From Paralithodes platypus (Eukaryota > Arthropoda > Malacostraca > Decapoda > Lithodidae): a DNA stretch of 64,000 bases. Made by a program: the position numbers and the translations under genes. The stretch covers positions 43,376,896 through 43,440,895 of the forward strand of contig CM064495.1 in NCBI GenBank assembly GCA_032716605.1, given 5' to 3'. How positions within the stretch are numbered: position 1 is the first letter of the stretch; each line of letters begins with the position of its first letter. The notes under the pieces were generated by a model that saw only the letters and a list, made by a program, of their open reading frames with translations, was not told where the DNA came from and ran no database searches. Below are positions 57,701 through 64,000 of this stretch, piece after piece.

Positions 57701-60584
57701 TTGAGCCCTTTGCCATGAGAGATACCGTCCAACATTTTTGTGAAAAGCACCTAGATAAAATTAAGGCTTATATGCAGAAAGTATTTGTGAAGCTGCCTCT
57801 ACCAGTTCGGTGTGGTATAGAAGGTAAGACGGATGAATTGTATATACAGTATATATATTGATATAATTTTTTGTACAATGTACCGTGCCTTACTGGGCAG
57901 TAACTTTTTTTGTGTGCAGTATATTTATTTAGTCAATAATATTTTGTATGTTAATGTTAAGAATTATACGACCGGCCAACTCTGTTCGAAATCTGGGTGT
58001 ATATGTGAACTCCCGATTAGATTTCAAAGAGCATGTAAACCAGATAGTTAAAAGTTGTTACTTGCACATCAGAAATCTCTATTTGGTGAAGCCGTTTATA
58101 ACCAGACGTTGCCTCCTGACGTTGGTTCACTCATTGGTCTTCTCTCGTGTTGATTATTGCAATGCCCTGTTGGTGGGTCTTCCAAATTATATTTTAACCC
58201 CTTCAGACTCATATGACACAGAGGTTGCCAGATTAGCAATAAGAAATAGAGTTCTCTCACTCTTATAAATACCTCTCCAAAATTAGTTTTCTGCCCACAG
58301 CTAACTCAAAGACAACTGCAGAGGTTGAAGTAACTAAACTAAAGGTTTCTAAATACCCCTGATGGTAACAAAGGCTTTAAAGTATCCCTAATAGGCTCAA
58401 AATCGCGTCATGTGTCGGAGAGGGTTAAAGAAAGTTCAGTCTGTTCTTAACAGGGCTGCAAGACTCATTTTTGGTGTTCCACCTAGAACTCCTACTACAT
58501 CTCTTCACATAGAACTGCACTGGCTGCCAGTAAGAGCAAGAATAGAATTTAAGTTGTGTTTGGTGACTTTTAAGGTTCTCAAATTTGGTGAGCCTAGGTA
58601 CCTTGCGGAGCTGCTCAGGCGCCCACCGGCACACCATGGTGTAGTTGTGCATCATGACAATGACCCTTTTCGTCTTGATGAACCAAGGGCTTTCCAGCAG
58701 TCTTCTTTCTGTGAGAGGTCATTCTCCTACATGGCTCCGAGGTTGTATAACAGGTTGCCGCTGTCCATGAGACAACTGAGTTCTGTTGAATGCTTCAAGA
58801 GACAACTTAAGACTTTTCTCTTTGAGAGAAGCTATGATCTTGAGAGAGGTGTCATGACAGATGGCTATAGAGTTTAGGCTATTTTGCCACTGCTAGTGAT
58901 TGTTAAATGTGTGTTGTATATAAGCCTTCTTTTGATGCATTGATTTTGTTATTCTTTTTTCTTTCTCTTTCCGAGCGCTAGTGAATTCTTCGGAAAAATT
59001 GGCGCTTATGAGAAATAAGTAACATGCTTATTATTATTATTATTATTACTTAACCCATTGAGCACCAGTTGGTTTAATAAAAAAGTACACTCCAGACCCA
59101 GCCACTTGTACTTTTTTTTTCTGAAAACACATGGAATGGGTTAGTAATGAAGGAAAAACAACATAAAGCCACTCACCTAGGTCATTTGGGGGTCCTGGGG
59201 GGCGGGGTGAAGTCACAATTTACAAGGGGTGAGGGGTAGGCAAAATACTGGAAAATCACTCCTGCGCGCACCCACACGCACGCGGCTGAGCAACCCATCG
59301 GTATTGTTCCGTGGGATCTAAAAGCAGTTCCCATACAAATCTGAACCCTCTACGAGCCGTATTTCAATGGTCAATAAGGGCCGTCGACTATAGCCGACGC
59401 TGGCACTGGCAGCGGTTTACAATGCCGTCGGAAGTGAGTCGACGCTAGTGCTCACCGGGTTAATACAGTATATACTGTGCCAGTATATATTTTGTGTATG
59501 TATATAAATTCAATTCCATGTCATTCACCATCTCTTAATGACTTATTATTTTTCCCTCCAGAGCGTAAGAACCGAAAGCATGCCAAGCTCTACTTTGCGT
59601 GTCAAGGTAAAGGAGAACATTGTCTGTATAACAAGCACTTCTTCACCATGAAAACCAGAAACCCCAGGATATGGATACACCTTATGTTCCTTGCTCTTCA
59701 GGTATTGATTGCTACTTTGCTATTTTGGTACAGTCGTGAGCCATTATATATGAACACCTCTATACATCTGAACCTTTAAAACCATATTATGAAGTATCGG
59801 GAAAGAAAATTATAATAATAAAAAATAATACCTGTACAACCAAAACAATAATAATATTTTGCAAGTTTTACATTATAATATATTTAGCATTATGATGTCT
59901 GATTGGGCTCGATACAGATTCAGTTGATGCTTAATTATTATGGTTGACGACTATTCCACCAAATCATATAATTCAGCTTAATAAGAATCTTTCATTCAAT
60001 GGGATAGCCTTATCATGGATACTCCTTGCAATCTGATGATAAGTATTGGCTTATAGTATTGTCTTGTGATTTCTGTTAAATACTTTTATTAATTGTAAGA
60101 AGACACTCTGAATGAAAGTTCTCTCTTTCCAAATCAATCTCATAATTACAGTATTAGTTTACTTCGGAAACAGATTAAATTGCTCATGTAGTGATGTACA
60201 CCCTATGTGGTGGATTGTGTTCTTTTATTTAAATTTTTTATTTTGCTAAATCGTTATTTTCCACATACCGTAGCAATTTTGATTAGTTCTTTTGTCTTTA
60301 TATTGTCTCGTCCTTGTTTGGTTTGTTTATTTTGCAAGTTTTACATTATTATTAATTCTGTGTATTTTAGTTAAGGTGTGTAAACTGTGTATGTGTGTGT
60401 GCTTTTGTTTAATTGTATTACAGTATCTTACAACATATCTTGTTTCTCTTTCCAGGCCCGTTCATGTGTAGCACTGAGCACGCGTGAAATGCAAGTGAGC
60501 AGCCTCAAGAACTGCTGGGATATCCTCAAGTGTGACACAAAGACTTTCGTTACTTTGGTCACCTCCGCCTTCCCGTCCGCAAAA
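42681..60584 (+). CDS. melted: Melted / VEPH1 orthologue, 16 coding exons, 3' end beyond window
   Basis: Joined exons: 42681-42728, 43654-43814, 44333-44477, 46763-46937, 48228-48391, 49227-49406, 50308-50410, 50763-50916, 51570-51844, 53627-53923, 54186-54425, 54826-54993, 56562-56671, 57688-57823, 59562-59701 and 60456-60584. They total 2625 nt (875 codons) with no internal stop, and all phases match. The N-terminal part (residues 1-376) has the helical repeat-like region of the family: [60 protein letters not shown]. Residues 377-740 are Ser/Thr/Pro/Gly-rich and probably disordered. Residues 741-875 form the conserved region before the C-terminal PH domain, which must lie downstream. In Drosophila, Melted is a membrane-recruited PH protein that binds Tsc1 and FOXO and tunes insulin/TOR signalling and fat storage, and it acts against warts in R8 photoreceptors. 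VEPH1 affects TGF-beta signalling. Function here is inferred from orthology. Confidence 0.93.
42749..42892 (+). repeat. R2 repeat module in melted intron 1
   Basis: From ggattgtgttcttttatttc to ttgcaagttttaaattataa. It shares the landmarks gcgttatttccaca, gattttga, gtttatcttgtgtcgtccca and ggtttgtttattttgcaag with the 470-bp R2 element at 11456-11925. Confidence 0.75.
43654..43814 (+). CDS. melted: melted coding exon 2
   Basis: Acceptor ttttacag. Encodes residues 17-70, [20 protein letters not shown] to [17 protein letters not shown], the best conserved N-terminal block. Donor AG|gtaaaa, end phase 2. Confidence 0.95.
44093..44307. mobile_element. TTAA-flanked MITE in melted intron 2
   Basis: From TTAACCCATTCAGTACCAAG to GTACTCAAAGGGTTAA, inverted ends with TTAA on both sides. 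It is the same family as 3127-3359 (shared ggaaggacctgt / aggtccttcc and CCAGCGAC-type ends). It ends 25 bp before exon 3. Confidence 0.85.
44333..44477 (+). CDS. melted: melted coding exon 3
   Basis: Acceptor caccccctag. Encodes residues 70-118, [20 protein letters not shown] and [17 protein letters not shown]. Donor CTG|gtcagt, end phase 0. It is not visible as a long ORF but joins exons 2 and 4 in frame and matches the expected family sequence. The donor is copied twice more in the intron. Confidence 0.93.
44459..44650 (+). repeat. Tandem ~75-bp repeat of the exon-3 end and donor
   Basis: CTTCCTGGTCAGTAAATG occurs at 44471, at about 44548 and at about 44629. The two intronic copies are followed by the same aatgctg(t/c)atgtgtga and gtgctgattatgtctct sequence. 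The real exon ends at the first copy, so two near-perfect decoy donors follow within 160 bp. Confidence 0.85.
45833..46660 (+). repeat. R2 repeat cluster in melted intron 3 (split by a MITE)
   Basis: It holds two copies of gattaacttgctcatgtagt and gatgtacaccctatgtggtg (about 45833 and 46036), the left-body sequence gcagagtttaataaaattt, and 3' modules ending gcaagttttacactataatt (about 46210) and gcaagttttacattataat (about 46645). The second module is interrupted at TTAA by the element 46226-46548. Confidence 0.8.
46226..46548. mobile_element. TTAA-flanked MITE, TTAAGGGGAGGTTT family
   Basis: From TTAAGGGGAGGTTTCC at 46226 to AAAACCTCCCCTTAA ending 46548. The neighbouring R2 module at 46105 reads ttattttattTAAgcattgt without the insertion, giving an empty-site analogue. 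The ends differ from the CCCT families, so this is a separate TTAA-targeting family. Confidence 0.8.
46763..46937 (+). CDS. melted: melted coding exon 4 (followed by a GC donor)
   Basis: Acceptor actcttcag. Encodes residues 119-177, [20 protein letters not shown] to [13 protein letters not shown]. End phase 1. The junction is ATCAG|GCAAGT, a GC-AG intron; the nearby GT at 46942 would break the frame. Confidence 0.93.
46953..46999 (+). repeat. Partial copy of the 72-bp mini-repeat
   Basis: gttgttgttgttccctatgc then cctggccgaacagccccgag matches 3941-3980. It lies 16 bp after the GC donor of exon 4. Confidence 0.7.
47113..48061. mobile_element. Tigger/pogo-like non-autonomous element, 949 bp, in melted intron 4
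   Basis: The ends CAGTCGACCCTCGATTTAAC and (inverted) CAGTCGACCCTCAATTTAAC are flanked by TA at 47111-47112 and 48062-48063. The CAGTNNNCCCTCGATTTAACGG style and TA duplication fit the pogo/Tigger group of Tc1/mariner elements. The interior holds two copies of a ctatctatc...gcatctacctaactccctta segment. No transposase ORF. Confidence 0.88.
48228..48391 (+). CDS. melted: melted coding exon 5
   Basis: Acceptor tctcctacag. Encodes residues 177-231, [20 protein letters not shown] to [14 protein letters not shown]. Donor GCG|gtaagt, end phase 0. An R2 repeat module begins about 10 bp after the donor. Confidence 0.94.
48400..48640 (+). repeat. R2 repeat, two tandem modules, beginning next to the exon-5 donor
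   Basis: Module 1 runs from gattgtgttcttttag to gcaagttttacattttaatt (about 48515). Module 2 runs from gcgttgtttccacatagcg to gcaagttttacattataata (48638). The repeat begins about 10 bp after the splice donor. Confidence 0.8.
48838..48880 (-). repeat. SINE fragment with B-box-like sequence
   Basis: On the minus strand ATGGTGTCATGGGTTCGAATC contains a B-box-like GGTTCGAATC. The A box is absent, so this is a fragment of a tRNA-derived repeat. Confidence 0.4.
49227..49406 (+). CDS. melted: melted coding exon 6
   Basis: Acceptor ttattccag. Encodes residues 232-291, [20 protein letters not shown] to [12 protein letters not shown]. Donor CAG|gtactg, phase 0 at both ends (180 nt). Confidence 0.94.
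50308..50410 (+). CDS. melted: melted coding exon 7
   Basis: Acceptor gtgtcgtcag. Encodes residues 292-326, [20 protein letters not shown] to KVDSNNLGV. Donor TAG|gtaagt, end phase 1. Confidence 0.93.
50763..50916 (+). CDS. melted: melted coding exon 8
   Basis: Acceptor ggcattacag. Encodes residues 326-377, [20 protein letters not shown] to [12 protein letters not shown]. Donor CAG|gtacta, end phase 2. Confidence 0.93.
51570..51844 (+). CDS. melted: melted coding exon 9, start of low-complexity linker
   Basis: Acceptor cttctacccc-ag. Encodes residues 377-469, [20 protein letters not shown], then [20 protein letters not shown] and [20 protein letters not shown]. Donor CAT|gttagt, end phase 1. 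Confidence 0.92.
51957..53138. mobile_element. Long foldback element in melted intron 9
   Basis: The ends CAGTCGGCCCCGCAAGGGTG and (inverted) CAGTGGGGCCCCACAAGGGT are flanked by TA. The interior is an almost perfect palindrome centred near 52848 (ttggtcttactgag / ctcagtaagaccaa), with arms of roughly 280 bp once the nested element 52130-52742 is removed. No coding capacity. In the melted pre-mRNA this would fold into a long hairpin. Confidence 0.85.
52130..52742. mobile_element. Tigger-like MITE nested in the foldback arm
   Basis: The ends AGTAGTCCCTCGTTATCGAC and (inverted) AGTAGTCCCTCGCTATCGAC are flanked by TA at 52128-52129 and 52743-52744. The right arm of the surrounding palindrome (ctatactgtgcaggtattc, about 52951) gives the uninterrupted sequence. 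Confidence 0.87.
53627..53923 (+). CDS. melted: melted coding exon 10, Ser/His/Pro-rich
   Basis: Acceptor tttggttgcag. Encodes residues 469-568, [40 protein letters not shown] and [17 protein letters not shown]. Donor CCAG|gttagt, end phase 1. Confidence 0.92.
53968..54160 (+). mobile_element. tRNA-derived SINE in melted intron 10
   Basis: The head has A-box-like TGGTGTAATGGTTAGAG (53976) and B-box-like GGTTCGAATTCC (about 54022). A body with actttcattaattttattgg and gtgttgtggtgaaattaata follows. It ends about 25 bp before exon 11. The anticodon arm cannot fold properly, so it is not a tRNA gene. Confidence 0.65.
54186..54425 (+). CDS. melted: melted coding exon 11, Ser/His/Pro-rich
   Basis: Acceptor ttcttgacag. 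Encodes residues 568-648, [20 protein letters not shown], then a His/Pro tract ([16 protein letters not shown]). Donor TTG|gttagt, end phase 1. Confidence 0.9.
54826..54993 (+). CDS. melted: melted coding exon 12, Ser/Thr-rich
   Basis: Acceptor tgtgcccacag. Encodes residues 648-704, [20 protein letters not shown], then [18 protein letters not shown]. Donor CCAG|gtaagc, end phase 1. Confidence 0.9.
55078..55152 (-). repeat. Inverted copy of the 72-bp mini-repeat
   Basis: Its reverse complement (ccctaggctgcctggccgaa, cagccccgagtcc, gatcgggctttccc) matches 3945-4012 over its whole length. It lies between exon 12 and the candidate cassette exon. Confidence 0.75.
55178..55231 (+). other. Candidate 54-nt cassette exon in melted intron 12
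   Basis: Between a weak acceptor (ggtatcattag) and a good donor (CCAG|gtaaac) lie 54 nt that are open in the exon-12 frame, keep phase 1 on both sides and would add [23 protein letters not shown] Ser/Thr-rich residues. The end ([11 protein letters not shown]) resembles the end of exon 12 ([10 protein letters not shown]). It could be an alternative exon or the relic of an exon-12 tail duplication. The poor pyrimidine tract argues for the latter. Confidence 0.35.
56436..56545 (+). repeat. SINE body copy in melted intron 12, without tRNA head
   Basis: ttactttcattaatttctct, gggaggtgtttggtgttgga and gtgaaattattaaatataaa match the body of the intron-10 SINE at 54045-54110. It lies about 20 bp upstream of exon 13, as the other copy lies just upstream of exon 11. 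Confidence 0.65.
56562..56671 (+). CDS. melted: melted coding exon 13
   Basis: Acceptor tgttgttccag. Encodes residues 704-740, [20 protein letters not shown] and [14 protein letters not shown]. Donor CAG|gtactt, end phase 0. Confidence 0.9.
57688..57823 (+). CDS. melted: melted coding exon 14
   Basis: Acceptor ccttttcag. Encodes residues 741-786, [20 protein letters not shown] to [11 protein letters not shown]. Conservation resumes here after the linker. Donor GAAG|gtaaga, end phase 1. Confidence 0.94.
57948..59048 (+). mobile_element. L2/Rex1-like LINE 3' fragment in melted intron 14, split by a MITE
   Basis: The coding pieces [40 protein letters not shown] (57948-58193) and [60 protein letters not shown] (58410-58877) are the C-terminal domain typical of L2-type LINEs. 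The two are parted by a TTAA element. The 3' UTR has a [12 protein letters not shown] CGCTAGTGAATTC segment and ends in (TTA)n at 59027-59048. Confidence 0.85.
58194..58428. mobile_element. TTAA-flanked MITE, GACGCAATTTTGAGCC family, copy 2
   Basis: TTAA at 58194-58197 and 58425-58428, with ends CCCCTTCAGACTCATATGAC and (inverted) CCCTCTCCGACACATGACGC. It is the reverse complement of 14977-15205 over most of its length. It interrupts the L2-like ORF cleanly: reading continues after the second TTAA. Confidence 0.87.
59050..59463. mobile_element. TTAA-flanked MITE, GAGCACCAG family
   Basis: From TTAACCCATTGAGCACCAG to CTAGTGCTCACCGGGTTAA, inverted ends with TTAA on both sides. It follows directly on the (TTA)n tail of the LINE and ends 98 bp before exon 15. 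Confidence 0.85.
59562..59701 (+). CDS. melted: melted coding exon 15
   Basis: Acceptor ttccctccag. Encodes residues 786-832, [20 protein letters not shown] to [14 protein letters not shown]. Donor CAG|gtattg, end phase 0. Confidence 0.94.
59855..59882 (+). repeat. Short R2 3'-end remnant in melted intron 15
   Basis: attttgcaagttttacatta followed by taata matches the 3' end of R2 modules. It is too short to be called independently of the larger copy 300 bp downstream. Confidence 0.4.
60155..60352 (+). repeat. R2 repeat in melted intron 15
   Basis: ttcggaaacagattaaattg, gatgtacaccctatgtggtg and gattgtgttcttttatttaa, then the module with atcgttattttccacata, gtctcgtccttg and gcaagttttacattattatt. 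Sense to the gene, like all other R2 copies. Confidence 0.8.
60456..60584 (+). CDS. melted: melted coding exon 16 (last in window)
   Basis: Acceptor tctctttccag. Encodes residues 833-875, [20 protein letters not shown] to [11 protein letters not shown]. Donor AAAA|gtcagt, end phase 0. The PH-domain exons must follow downstream of the piggyBac element. Confidence 0.93.
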
Positions 60585-61129
60585 GTCAGTACCGTACCAA
60601 TGTTGGTTTTGTCATTATATTTTGTGATTATTTGTTTAGTGTGTTGTCATTTCAATAGTTTTTAATTTTAATGAGTTTGTTACAGTAGGGTCCCGCATAA
60701 AACGAGTCTCGATTAACCCTCCTGGCCCGGGCAGGCTCTCCAAAGGACGGAGCTCGTATCCGGGCGATCTGGCCGAATATCAACAAAAGTAAACTAAGGT
60801 TAATCTCGCTTAATATATTACCTACATTAATCAAACATATATAGAAATGAGCGCCTTACCTTGCTGCGTAGAATGGCGTTGAGTAGAGCTCTCTAGCTCA
60901 ACTGGTTCCGGAGTGATGGTGATGGAAGTGGAGGTAACTTTTGCCGCGTATTTACCTCGGCGCGTCCGAACACTCAACCGCGGCCCCGGCTACGACGCCC
61001 AGTTGCACTCGTAGCTCCACCCGCAATTATGCCGGGAAGCGATTTGATAGTGTTTTATTGGTTATTCTGTCATTTATTATAGTTATTATGTTATTTTCAC
61101 TCAATAAAGTTATTTATATGAACTTATTT

Positions 61130-61555
61130 GTGTCTCTGTCACTTATTACTTCGTTTTATTATTATTATTATGATTATTAGTGTCACTTTCACTGGACTTT
61201 GATAATTGGTAGTGTCATTTCCCCTTTTATGTATTGTTAGGTAAGCTAATAATATATATAGTGTCACTGTCACACTTGTTCATATTGTTATGAAGGCACT
61301 TATTATTACTTGTGTGTGTCTCTTTCACTTATACTTAGTTTTATTATTATTATACTGTCACTTTGACTGGCCTAGGCTTATTGAGTGTCATTTTCACTTA
61401 TTTATTGTTAGAAATATATATTTTAGTGTCACTTTCACTTGTTCATATTGTTATTGAAGGCACTTATTATTACTTATGTGTCCTTTTCACTTATACTTAG
61501 TTATATTATTATTCTTAGCCTACATTTGAGTGTCACTTTCACTGTTGTCACTTCC
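61130..61555. repeat. Imperfect ~165-190-bp tandem repeats in the piggyBac 3' region
   Basis: cttgttcatattgttat and gaaggcacttattattactt occur at about 61276 and 61439, and cacttatacttagtt at about 61326 and 61489. A more distant copy starts near 61140. The motif GTGTCACTTTCACT recurs throughout. Such subterminal repeats may be transposase-binding DNA, but that is a guess. Confidence 0.65.
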
Positions 61556-64000
61556 ACTTCAAAAGTTTGTAGAGTGTGGAAGTCGTTGAAGCAGGTGCCA
61601 GCACACAGTCCAACTTGACACTCGAGGCATTCCCAAGTGGTTTTTGTGGCTTTGCGGGGTCTGCGAGTTGTGTGGCTGCACACATGGCACCTCTTCTGAC
61701 TCCTAACGTTACTACCTGGTGCTTTGAAAGGAAGGGCGTTGAGCTGGTGCTTCCTGAAAAATTCAGCACACCCCGTTCTGTCCAGCTGGCCTGGTCCTTG
61801 TAGTGGCCTCCCTGGTGTAGCCGCATGTTTAGCCAGGAGCTCAAGTAGCACCTGCTTGTGGAACTTCCGCAGGGACTTGTACTTCTTGGCTCTTGGAGTC
61901 CTCAGACGGTAGATGTTGTAGGCATTGAGGACCGACATATCTACTGTATGCAGGATAAACTTCTTGTACCACCTGCACGATGTTCGCAGGCAGTCGATGA
62001 AGCCCATCTGCATGTCGGACTTGTCAACGAGGCGCATGTTGAGGTTATAATCCAGGACAGCAGCTGGTTTTTGGACGGGGTTCTTGGTTCTTCGGTCCAC
62101 CTTCCCTGTGGCGATCATCTGGGCCTTGTGGCATGTGGTGAGGAGGTTGACCTTGCGCTGGTCATGCCAGTGGATGGAGATGATGGGGCCACTCTTCTTG
62201 TGGAAGATGTCCGCCTTCTTCGTCTTGGTTGGGTAGCCTGGCATGCCCTTCCTCTTGCCCTTGACTGCCGACAGTTCTGGTCTTGCGGTCATGTAGGTAC
62301 TTGGTCAGGAGAGGCGACGTGTAATAATTATCTGTGTAGAGGATGTGGTTTTTATTGAAGTGCCTCTCCATCATCTTCTTCACTACAGCGCCACCAAAAC
62401 CAATGAGGGGGTCAGTCTCAATTTCTCCAGCCTTGCCGCTGTAGACTATAAAGTCCAGCACATACCCCGTCAAACAGTCGCAGAGGACGAAGAGCTTGAT
62501 GCCGAAGCGGTGTCTCTTGGACGGGATATACTGTCGGAAGTGCAGCCTACCACGGAACAGGACCAGAGACTCGTCGAGGCACATCTTCTGGAAAGGAATC
62601 AGGTATGTGGTGAACCGATGACGTATCATGTCATACAGCTTCCTGATCTTCCATAATGAGTCGGGAAGGTGGACTGCCATGTTGTTTGTCAGGTGGAGAT
62701 AGGAGAGGATGTCGAAGTACCTGTCCCTGGACATGTATTTGCCAAATGCTGGAGTTGTTATGATGTCGCCAGTGATCCAGTAGTCGGCCAGAACGTGCTT
62801 CCTTATATGTGTCATCAGCATTGTGAGTGCCAAGAACACATATAGTTCTGCCACAGTGACAGCTCTCCATGCCACCATCTTGGCACTGGTCTTCCTCCCA
62901 AGAAAGTTGGCACAGATAGCATGGTGGTGATTTGTCTCTTTGACGAGGTATTCCATGACTTCATTGTCATAGAAGCCACAGAAAAGTTCACTGGGGGTAG
63001 CATCTGGGCCACAGGGATATGCTGGTGACACCCCGGAACCCATCTGTACCTCGTCAAAGGCCGGACAATCTGGCTCAAAACCAGCCCCATTTGTCCACAC
63101 AAACAGGTCGGATGCTGATGCTCGAGGACGTGCAGGTGCAGCAGGCACACGCCCTGGACGCCCTGGCACACGCCCTTGGCCACACGGACGCGCTGCACGC
63201 CCACGCCCACGCCCAGGGGCAGCGGCGTCGGCAGACTGACCACGTCCACGACCTCGCCCTCTCGCTCGTCTTGTCGGGACTTCCTCTTCCTCTTCCTCTT
63301 CCTCTTCCTCCTCAGGCGACGTCAGGTCATCTGGGGCAATGTTGGGGTCGTCAGCATCCTCTTCAGGAGACAATTCTGGTGAAGAAGTGACCGGGCGTCG
63401 GCGGTGTGGGGCGCGGGAGGCTGCGGGAGCTTCAACAATGGGAGCCTCGGCCTCGGGAGTTGGGCTCCTTTTGCGGCGAGCCGAGGGCTTCTCCGCAGCA
63501 AATAATGCTCTGCGGTGTGTTGAGGGCTGTGGCACATCACCAATACCACTTGAAGAGGCCCTTTGGTCATCCTGAAGGAGAGATGAAGCCGAGGGCTGTG
63601 GGTGACCCACGCGGCGTCCCGGGTCAAGGCGTCGGGACAATGGAATGCGGGTGGTTGCTAGGCCAGGGTCGGCGTCATTATCACTGTCTTCAGCTTCCCT
63701 ATGCTTTTCTGCGGCTGCCCTGCGTGCTTTTTTAGCTGCACTTTTCACCAACGATTGTTTGTAGAAATATTTGCCCACTTTCAAGGGTGTACGGGCAGGC
63801 AAAGGGGAAGGTCCTGGGCTAGGGCTAGGGCTAGGCCTAGGCTGACCTAGCAAAGATGGCGAGGGGGTAGGCCTAGGTTCTAGCACACTCGGAAGCTCAA
63901 TGGCACCTTCCTGAAACACTTCAACATCAGGATCATCACTACTGTCTCCCCCCTCAAATAAATCGACATTATCGTCGTCTCCAAAGCCCACGAAATCGTC
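61501..64000 (-). pseudogene. piggyBac-type transposase, 5' end outside window, one frameshift
   Basis: Frame 1 (from the window edge to 62162) starts with an acidic Ser/Pro/Glu-rich N-terminus, an E10 run and an Arg/Gly-rich segment. The DDE core follows: YWITGDIITTPAFGKYMSRD, DILSYLHLTNN, CLDESLVLFRGRLHFRQYIP (first Asp) and HILYTDNYYTSPLLTKYLHD (second Asp). After KTRTVG at about 62280 the frame changes by an indel. Frame 2 (62292-61501) continues with KGKRKGMPGYPTKTKKADIF, RLVDKSDMQMGFIDCLRTSC (third Asp) and a C-terminal Cys-rich domain (CHVCSHTT, CLECQVGLCAGTCF). All three catalytic Asp residues are present. Without the indel this would be a near-intact enzyme; an assembly error is possible. 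Confidence 0.88.

Larger units (their letters stand above)
60713..64000 (-). mobile_element. piggyBac-type transposon in the melted intron after exon 16, runs off right edge
   Basis: The 3' end of the element is TTAA (60713-60716) followed by CCCTCCTGGCCCGGGCAGGC. The transposase lies on the minus strand at 61501 to beyond 64000. The other terminus (GCCCGGGCCAGGAGGG-like, then TTAA) must lie beyond the window. About 780 bp of non-coding DNA separates the stop from the terminus. Confidence 0.85.

Noticed and set aside
61858..63735. Forward-strand ORFs of 60-166 codons opposite the transposase
   Set aside because: They are antisense to the piggyBac coding sequence and reflect its GC-rich codon use.

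Overview
The window is invertebrate nuclear DNA, most likely from a crustacean. It has GT-AG introns, CR1-like, L2-like and jockey-like LINEs, TTAA-target and TA-target DNA transposons, tRNA-derived SINEs, AGGCCTA-rich stretches and TTAGG-like runs. No prokaryotic gene organisation is present. The taxon is an inference; the eukaryotic and invertebrate-type character is seen directly.

One host gene is convincingly present. It is the orthologue of melted/VEPH1, on the + strand from 42681 to beyond 60584. Sixteen coding exons join without a stop into 875 codons. The C-terminal PH domain and the stop codon are not in the window. The gene has one GC-AG intron (intron 4), a multiplied copy of the exon-3 splice donor, and a possible 54-nt cassette exon in intron 12. 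Its introns are full of small elements.

Layout. 1-19.5 kb: a mosaic of two CR1-like LINE families, called here A and B, mostly on the - strand, with nested TTAA-flanked MITEs, a Mutator-like element with a FLYWCH fragment, and several insertions whose empty sites can be read from sister copies. 19.5-22 kb: unassigned, with one hAT-like end. 22.05-32.06 kb: a 28-bp minisatellite of about 10 kb, interrupted by two copies of one LINE A 3' end and by a poly(A)-tailed jockey-like LINE. 32-39 kb: LINE A copies on the + strand, one split by a 3.53-kb non-coding insertion with an AAACT target duplication. 39.4-42.6 kb: a SINE, a foldback element and low-complexity DNA upstream of melted. 42.6-60.6 kb: melted. 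60.7-64 kb: a piggyBac-type transposon on the - strand, in the intron after exon 16, running off the right edge.

The genes do not form an operon-like system. The story is one conserved developmental and metabolic regulator embedded in layered transposable elements. The most distinctive features are the number of TTAACCC...GGGTTAA elements next to a piggyBac transposase, an unclassified ATAT-duplicating repeat repeatedly present in melted introns in sense orientation, and a minisatellite that is open in all three forward frames. I found no evidence of a CRISPR array, rRNA gene, functional tRNA gene or viral genome.
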